NCBI GenBank assembly: GCA_947627585.1
Contig: CANQWP010000054.1
Span: 1 to 5,647, forward strand
DNA: 5,647 nucleotides
From: an uncultured Clostridia bacterium
GTDB taxonomy: Bacteria > Bacillota > Clostridia > Christensenellales > UBA1242
Reading direction: 5' to 3'
Shown here: positions 1 through 5,200 of the stretch, in pieces
Numbering within the stretch: position 1 is the stretch's first letter
Layout: every line of letters begins with the position of its first letter
The notes under the pieces: generated by a model
Seen by the model: the letters and a program-made list of their open reading frames with translations, nothing else
What the model was told of the DNA's origin: nothing
The model's database searches: none
Program-made: the position numbers and the translations under genes

Positions 1-548
1 ATTCGCAATTTGTCAATCAGCCCCCAAATTTTTAGTCTGGTTTGAGGGTCAAGCCCTGTTGTTGGCTCATCAAGAATCAAAATTTTTGGATAATTTATGA
101 GACTTCGCGCAATGTCCACTCTGCGTTTTTGTCCTCCGCTGAGATTTTTGACCGGCTTGTCCAAAATGCTGCCAAGGTCCAAAAGCTCTGAAAGTTCACC
201 AAGACGAGATTTCCACGCTTTTCCTTTCAGCCCATAAAACCCAGCGCGAATTGTCAAATTGTCTTTGACGGAAAGTATGCTGTCCAGAGTGGAATTTTGA
301 AAAACTACGCCAATTAAAGATTTGATTTCTTGTTTCTTTTCATCCAAATCAAGCCCATTGACAAAAATTTTGCCGCCGTCTTTTTTCAAGATGGAACAAA
401 TGATGTTGATTGTCGTGCTTTTGCCCGCTCCATTCACGCCCAAAAATGCAAAAAGACTTCCTTTGCGCACACTGAAAGAAATTTTGTCAACTGCTTTGAC
501 ATCCCCATATGATTTTTCCAAATCTTTAATTTCTATAATGTTTTTCAT
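1..548 (-). CDS. ABC transporter ATP-binding protein (DrrA/CcmA-like), C-terminus cut by window edge
   Basis: Nucleotide-binding subunit that would hydrolyse ATP at the cytoplasmic membrane face to power a multidrug/antibiotic- or lipid-type ABC exporter; the substrate cannot be told from this subunit. I translated 182 residues. Seen: Walker A GVNGAGKST at residues 37-45, Q-loop Q84 (VVFQ), signature LSGGQKRR at 136-143, Walker B ILILDEP at 156-162 and D-loop GLDP at 165-168. The H-loop and C-terminal part lie beyond the left edge. The order and spacing are those of the DrrA-type export ATPases. The start is well fixed: ATG at 546-548 has an in-frame TGA only three codons upstream. No convincing Shine-Dalgarno sequence precedes it, while an extended -10 box lies about 25 bases upstream, so the leader may be very short. 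A partner permease would be expected just downstream, outside the window. It is divergent from the DUF2188 gene. The family call is firm; the subfamily is tentative. Confidence 0.93.
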   Translation of the reverse strand, partial: MKNIIEIKDLEKSYGDVKAVDKISFSVRKGSLFAFLGVNGAGKSTTINIICSILKKDGGKIFVNGLDLDEKKQEIKSLIGVVFQNSTLDSILSVKDNLTIRAGFYGLKGKAWKSRLGELSELLDLGSILDKPVKNLSGGQKRRVDIARSLINYPKILILDEPTTGLDPQTRLKIWGLIDKLR

Positions 549-572
549 ATATTTTCACAAATTTCAACATTA

Positions 573-599
573 ATTATATCATCAAACACTTTTAATCAA
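573..599 (-). promoter_or_regulatory. Putative extended -10 promoter of the ABC ATPase gene
   Basis: Read on the minus strand, positions 573-578 give a perfect TATAAT, preceded by TGA at 579-581, which makes an extended -10 (TGnTATAAT). The best -35 is TTGATT at 594-599 with a short 15-base spacer, so recognition probably leans on the extended -10. The predicted transcript would begin near 566, leaving a leader of roughly 18 bases without a Shine-Dalgarno. The core closely resembles the one in front of tmk. Confidence 0.55.
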
Positions 600-635
600 A
601 AATGTTTTTCTCAAAAATTAACAAAAAACATTTTT
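598..635. repeat. A/T-rich inverted repeat between the divergent promoters
   Basis: AAAAATGTTTTT at 598-609 and its exact reverse complement AAAAACATTTTT at 624-635 are separated by 14 bases. The arms are almost pure A/T with one G:C pair each, so an RNA hairpin would be weak. It overlaps the -35 side of the ABC promoter and lies upstream of the rightward promoter. It could be a divergent operator, a weak terminator or base-composition noise. Confidence 0.35.
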
Positions 636-658
636 TTTGATTTTTTGCGTAATTTTTA

Positions 659-687
659 TTGCAAAAATCGACAAAACGCGATAAAAT
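659..687 (+). promoter_or_regulatory. Putative sigma-A-type promoter of the DUF2188 gene
   Basis: TTGCAA at 659-664 and TAAAAT at 682-687 are separated by an ideal 17-base spacer. The start point would fall near 694, giving a leader of about 26 bases that contains the RBS. This is the best-matched promoter in the window. Confidence 0.6.
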
Positions 688-703
688 TATATATATCAAA
701 AAT

Positions 704-709
704 AAGGAG
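704..709 (+). promoter_or_regulatory. Ribosome binding site of the DUF2188 gene
   Basis: AAGGAG at 704-709 lies ten bases before the ATG at 720. It is the strongest Shine-Dalgarno in the left half of the window and supports that start. Confidence 0.75.
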
Positions 710-719
710 TTGAAAAATC

Positions 720-1286
720 ATGTGGTTTTTTGGAAAAAAGAAAAATAAAAAAGATGAAGAAAAAAAAGAGATTGTTTCACAGCCTGCGACCGAACACGCT
801 CATGCCGAAACGATAAAACAGTCTTCTGAAACAAAAAAGATCACAAAAACACAAAAGGCTGTGGAAAAAGAAGCAAAAGGCACAAAAAAAGCCCCTTCCA
901 AGCCTGCAACAGCGAAACCTGCCATCGAAAAAACAACAAAAACAGCAAGACCTTCCACAAAGTCCGAAACAAAAAAGGCAACGACTGAAAAATCAAACAC
1001 AAACAAAGTTGTTGCAAAAAAAGCACAGCAAAACGGCACTCAGAAAACGCAAAAAACTCCTGCCAAAGATGAACAAAAAGCAGACACAACAAAAAAGGCT
1101 CTTTATCGCGTGCTTTTTGACAAAGAGTCCCGCACTTGGTTGATCAAAAAAGATGGTGCAAAGCGCACAATCGCCTCCTTCGCCACAAAAGAAGAGGCTT
1201 TGAGTCGCGTGAAGGAACTTTCTTCTTCAAATGATCTCAATTTCATCGTTCACAAAAAAGATGGAAAATTTCAAAAGAAACAATAA
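720..1286 (+). CDS. Lys-rich protein with C-terminal DUF2188 domain
   Basis: A 188-residue protein of unknown function. Residues 1-17 are a short hydrophobic/basic start (MWFFGKKKNK) and an acidic-basic patch. Residues 18-127 are low-complexity Lys/Thr/Ala/Gln/Ser/Pro sequence, predicted to be disordered, with motifs such as TKKA, KPAT and AKPA that recall histone-H1-like tails. Residues 129-184 match the DUF2188 pattern: YRVLFD, a central Trp (TWLIKKDGAKR), then FATKEEALSRVKEL and a final IVHKKDGKFQKK. I count 44 Lys in 188 residues, so the protein is strongly basic. The start is set by the RBS and promoter upstream; a terminator follows the TAA within two bases, so it is a single-gene unit. 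Family knowledge: DUF2188 proteins are small and uncharacterised, usually about 60-150 residues, so the long linker is the unusual part. Nucleic-acid binding is an inference from composition only. The hydrophobic first four residues are too short for a signal peptide. Confidence 0.88.
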   Translation: MWFFGKKKNKKDEEKKEIVSQPATEHAHAETIKQSSETKKITKTQKAVEKEAKGTKKAPSKPATAKPAIEKTTKTARPSTKSETKKATTEKSNTNKVVAKKAQQNGTQKTQKTPAKDEQKADTTKKALYRVLFDKESRTWLIKKDGAKRTIASFATKEEALSRVKELSSSNDLNFIVHKKDGKFQKKQ

Positions 1287-1287
1287 C

Positions 1288-1311
1288 AAAAAACCGGATT
1301 TCCGGTTTTTT
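1288..1311. terminator. Symmetric (bidirectional) intrinsic terminator
   Basis: AAAAAACCGG at 1288-1297 pairs with CCGGTTTTTT at 1302-1311 around an ATTT loop. It starts immediately after the DUF2188 stop codon and runs into a T tract. Because the A tract mirrors the T tract it should also work on the minus strand, about 75 bases past the tmk stop, so it can end both converging genes. Confidence 0.85.
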
Positions 1312-1353
1312 CAAAATTTTCTCTAAATTCGCCATATCAAACTTTTGAATTGC

Positions 1354-1382
1354 GCTTTAAGCTATCTTAAGGTCTTTAAAGC
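1354..1382. repeat. Phased CTTTAAG-like motifs downstream of tmk
   Basis: CTTTAAG at 1355-1361, CTTAAG at 1366-1371 and CTTTAAAG at 1374-1381 lie at about 8-11 base intervals. The outer arms GCTTTAA (1354-1360) and TTAAAGC (1376-1382) could pair across a 15-base loop. No T tract follows on either strand, so it is not a terminator. The meaning is unknown and it may be chance. Confidence 0.25.
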
Positions 1383-1384
1383 TT

Positions 1385-2050
1385 TCACCCATCATATCTT
1401 TTTTCAAACTCGCGCCTTATGTTTTCAAAGACTGTGTCGACCGATTGCGATGCATCAATCACGCAAAACCTGTCGTCAAATTTTTTTGAAAGGTTCAAAT
1501 ATCCTGCTCGCACACGCTCGTGATATGTTTTTTCTTTACTTTCAATTCTGTCAAGATTTTTGAGCTTTTCATCTGCCGATTTGCGTTTCATGCCAGCATC
1601 ATAGGAAAGATCCAACAAAAATGTCAGTTTTGGAACGGCACTTTGCGGGGATTTTTTTGTTTTCAAGTCTTCGCCAATCGCAAGCTCGGTGATTTTTTCA
1701 ATCGTGGCAAGGTTCATGCCCCCGCCAAAGCCCTGATAAGCAAAAGAACTATCAAAATATCTGTCCAAAACAACAACTTTCCCTTCTCTGAGCGCGGGCC
1801 TTATCACATCTTCCACAAGTTTGCTTCGGCTTGCCGAAAAAAGCAAAAATTCGGTGTTTGCAGAGAGGTCGCTTTTGTCATGCAAAAGAATGTCCCTGAT
1901 TTTTTCGCCCACTTCCGTCCCGCCTGGTTCACGCGTGAACAAAAAGTCAATTTCCCGTTCTTCAAGATATTGCAAAAATCTTTTCACTTGAGTGCTTTTC
2001 CCGCAGCCTTCGCCACCTTCAAAAGAAATCAAAAAACCGTGTTTCTCCAT
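1385..2050 (-). CDS. tmk: Thymidylate kinase (dTMP kinase)
   Basis: Cytoplasmic enzyme that phosphorylates dTMP to dTDP with ATP, an essential step of dTTP synthesis. Complete at 221 residues. Seen: P-loop FEGGEGCGKST at residues 10-20, TREPGGT at 39-45 (substrate-side loop), LDRYFDSSFAYQG at 95-107 with the family DRY, LLDLS at 145-149, and a LID segment at 155-187 with KRK, LDRIES and RVRAGYLNL. The P-loop lacks the Arg typical of eukaryotic-type enzymes and the LID carries the basic residues, as in the E. coli-like class. The family is usually about 205-213 residues; the extra length here is explained mostly by a roughly ten-residue insert around 129-139 (TKKSPQSAV), before the LTFLLDL strand. 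The ATG at 2048-2050 follows GGAGG by five bases. It lies downstream of the surface-protein gene on the same strand but a strong terminator separates them, so it likely has its own promoter. The usual partner holB is not seen in the window. Confidence 0.97.
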   Translation of the reverse strand: MEKHGFLISFEGGEGCGKSTQVKRFLQYLEEREIDFLFTREPGGTEVGEKIRDILLHDKSDLSANTEFLLFSASRSKLVEDVIRPALREGKVVVLDRYFDSSFAYQGFGGGMNLATIEKITELAIGEDLKTKKSPQSAVPKLTFLLDLSYDAGMKRKSADEKLKNLDRIESKEKTYHERVRAGYLNLSKKFDDRFCVIDASQSVDTVFENIRREFEKRYDG

Positions 2051-2055
2051 TTTTC

Positions 2056-2060
2056 CCTCC
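2056..2060 (-). promoter_or_regulatory. Ribosome binding site of tmk
   Basis: The minus strand reads GGGAGGG across 2055-2061, with the GGAGG core at 2056-2060, five bases before the ATG ending at 2050. It fixes the tmk start. Confidence 0.8.
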
Positions 2061-2100
2061 CAAAAAAACGTTTGCCAAATTTGTTTTCAAAATTCAATTT

Positions 2101-2128
2101 ATTTTATCATCAAAAGTCAAAAAAACAA
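2101..2128 (-). promoter_or_regulatory. Putative tmk promoter (extended -10)
   Basis: On the minus strand TAAAAT at 2101-2106 is preceded by TGA at 2107-2109, an extended -10. A possible -35, TTGTTT at 2123-2128, sits 16 bases upstream. The start point would be near 2094, giving a leader of about 44 bases. It lies between the upstream terminator and the tmk RBS, as expected for an independently transcribed gene. Confidence 0.5.
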
Positions 2129-2216
2129 AAGAAAAAAGCCAAATTTTGACCTTTTTCTTAAAAATCTGTTTGCGCGTGCTGAACAAAGTTTTTTTGAAAA
2201 CAACATAAAATTTTTG

Positions 2217-2247
2217 AAAAAAAGAGGAGAAAAACTCCTCTTTTTTT
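2217..2247. terminator. Intrinsic terminator of the surface-protein gene (symmetric)
   Basis: AAAAAAAGAGGAG at 2217-2229 pairs perfectly with CTCCTCTTTTTTT at 2235-2247 around a five-base loop, a 13-bp stem. On the minus strand the T-rich 3' arm continues the hairpin directly after the gene; the stem base overlaps its TAA stop (2246-2248). The same hairpin is followed by T residues on the plus strand, so it could stop transcription both ways. It insulates tmk from the large gene upstream. Confidence 0.9.
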
Positions 2248-5200
2248 ATTGCTTGCTCATATATTTCATCTTTTTCTTTCTGCGTCGTCTTTCAATCCAA
2301 ACGATCAAAACAATCAAAGCGATGACAACAATCAATGCAATCAACAGCCACAGCCACCACCAGTTCGTTTCTGGATTCTTCCAAATTGCATACAAAACAA
2401 GTGTGCCATGGAAGTTGACTGTCAATTCGTCTCCGTCAAAGAACGCAATTTCGCCATCAGGAGATGTTGCCCAACCAACAAAGATCTTGTTCCCATTTGT
2501 GAATTTGTTGATCCACAAAGTGAAAGTTTCGCCATATTTTCGTTCAATTTCAATAATTTCGCCAGATCCATTGTTTGGATTGAACAAGAATTTGACGGTT
2601 GAATTGTCGGTTTGAGCTGTCAGCAAGAAGTCTTGTGAAACAACTGTAAACAAATATCCTGTTTGAGCGGAAGAATTTTCAAGCTGACGTTTTGCTCCGT
2701 CGCCAATTGTAAGTGCCCAGCCTGTGAAGACAAAGCCCTCTTCCGTTGTCACTCTCAATCTCAAAACTTTGCTATATTTTGCACGATAATATTTCACTTT
2801 TGCCGCTGCGTTTTCGTTGATATATTCAAACCCGTCTTGGCTCGGATATCCTTCAACATTGACGGACTCAATTCCGGCTTGATATGTAACTTTAAACTCA
2901 ACCCAAATCAGCCTGTAATAAATTTTTACAACTGTTGTTCCATCGCCTTCAACATAATATGTGATTTCTTCACTTCGGTCTTTGTCATATGTATATCCCT
3001 CGACAGCTTTTGCCAAATCAGCCAAAACAATTTCACTTTCAGTTTCGGCATTCTCAACCACAACCGTCTCCCTAAGTTCGTCCTCTGAGCCTTCAACCAG
3101 TTCGAAATAATATTCAACAGTATAGTTTGCCGTGCCGACATCTGAAAGGACTTTTATGGTGATGTTGTGGTCATATGAAAGCGTCAATGCAAAGCTGTAA
3201 AGTCTTTCGTTTTCTGCATCTTGCTCAAATTCGACGCTCGTTCCATCAACTTCAAAGCCCGTGATGACATATCCCTGTTTGCTCAAAGCTTCAATTTGAA
3301 CCCTTGAACCAAACTGATAATCTTCCGCTTCAGGTGTTACAGAAGCCGATTCAACTTGATTTAATTCATATTCAAAGTTGATTCTGAGCCTGATTAAGTT
3401 GTAATACAATCTTATTACAGTCTTTCCTTCACCATCAATTGTGACGTGAGTCGAAACGTCCAAATCTCTTATTGATGCTTCAAGGTGATTATATTCATAT
3501 CCGAAGAAATCGTTTGCAACATAAAGTTCCTCCAAGAAGGTCTCGGCGTTTGTCACATATTTTGCAATGATGTCTTCTTCTTCAAGTGGACTGTTTGTTT
3601 TTCCATGGTCAACTTTGGATGTCAACTTGTTGAATGTGTTTTCTCCGCGGATTTCGCGCCAATATTCAATCGTGAATTCAGTGTCAAGATTTGCGTTAAT
3701 GACAATTTCAATCTCAATCTCATCCATTTCATCAACAAATGAGAGCGTCATGTCAGAAACTTCAAATCCTTCAAGCTCTTGGGCGTTTTGTCCATCAACA
3801 AAGAATCCGCCAAATGTGAAGCCCGGCAAAATGTCAAGCGAAACGCTTACTCTTTGACCATATGCTGGGTGCCATTCTTCTGGGAAGGTGATGACTGGAA
3901 GAGGTTTGCCCTCTGCCTGAACATTGAGTGAATCTGAGTTGAACCCGCCCATTTCGTCAGAGATCTTCAAATTCAAGGTCAAAGATTTTCTTATGAAGTA
4001 TACATCAACAACAGTGTCCTCGCTTCCAGAAATCTTCACCGATTTGTCGTCGATGGTGGTGTAACTGAGCAAGAAGCCAGGCAATGATTCTGCAAAAGCG
4101 TCAAAGCTGTCAAATTTCTCTTTGTCATAGAGCATATCTCTGGTGATTGGCGTGCCTGTCAAATCACTGAAATCCGCTGGGGCAAAGTTGTCGGTGCCTT
4201 GATCAAAGTCGTCCAAAGTCACATTTTGTAACCAGTAATATACGCGATATTTTGAAGGAAGTGCCTCTGGAGAGATGGTGACATGAACAGCCTTTGCTGG
4301 CATCTTGAACTTCAAAGTTGTTGCCGTCTCAAAAAGCCCTTCCAACTCTTGTGAGAACTCAAGAATTTCAACATCTGTTCCGTCTTCATCCTGAATGACA
4401 AAATCTTCTTGTTCAAGTTTATAGCCTCTGTTCAAAACAAATCTCAAAACAACTTCATTTTCATAAAGTTCTGCGCCACCTTCGTCAAATTCATCAAACG
4501 CTTCCAACAATTCAGTTTCAACATTGACAACAAATTGATTTCTTGAATATCTCATTTCAACAACGCTGGAGCCATCGCCCAAGATCTTTCCGCCACCGGC
4601 TCCAAATGAGCTGATCGAGAATGTGAAGCCTTCCAACAGGTCTTTGAGTTCTGGATGTTTTGCCAAAAGTTCTTCGTTTGCCACAGCATCTTCAATCAAT
4701 TTCTTGACAGCTTCAATATTGATGTCTGTTGCGGTTGTTCCGTTTCCTGTGATTTCAATTGGATCTGCTGAATAATCCAATTCAAGAGTTTGTTTGAAAA
4801 TCTTGATTGTATATTCTGTGTCAGGGTCTGGAATTGCAACTGCGGTCAAAACAACGTTGTCGGTGATTTTCAAAGTTTCGCCGTTGTGAAGTTCATGTGT
4901 TTGCTCGCCAATCATGTAGGTGAATTTTGCATCGTGATAGCCAAGCGCTTCAAGAATTTCAAGCGTGATCGTATCTTCATATGGCACAAGCCAAACGTGA
5001 TCGCTTTCCGTGAACACTCTGTTTGACTCGCTTGCCGAAACTTCGGCATTCTGAATGCTTTCGTCAAGGAGGATTGTCACTCTGTAACGAATTCTCTTGT
5101 AATAAATGCTGATTGTGTTTTCAGGATTTGTAAGTCCGCCAAGCCCAACGGTTGTGGTTTCAATCTTGCTTGGATCAAACTCAAAGCCTTGAAGATTGAA

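Noticed and set aside
322..573. Plus-strand open frames opposite the ABC ATPase
   Set aside because: Antisense of intact Walker A and neighbouring motifs; no RBS.
841..1092. Minus-strand open frames opposite the DUF2188 gene
   Set aside because: Phe/Leu/Val-rich translations are the expected antisense of Lys-rich codons.
1520..2149. Plus-strand open frame of 209 codons opposite tmk
   Set aside because: It lies antisense to a full set of thymidylate kinase motifs, has no RBS, and gives a Phe/Lys-rich translation with no domain; it is a shadow.
2191..2220. Direct repeat TTTTTGAAAA at 2191-2200 and 2211-2220
   Set aside because: Short, A/T-only apart from one G, and expected by chance in this composition.
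1992..2615. Plus-strand open frame of 207 codons spanning the tmk start, the intergenic region and the surface-protein end
   Set aside because: It crosses a terminator and two real genes in antisense and its translation is low-complexity; no RBS or family signal.
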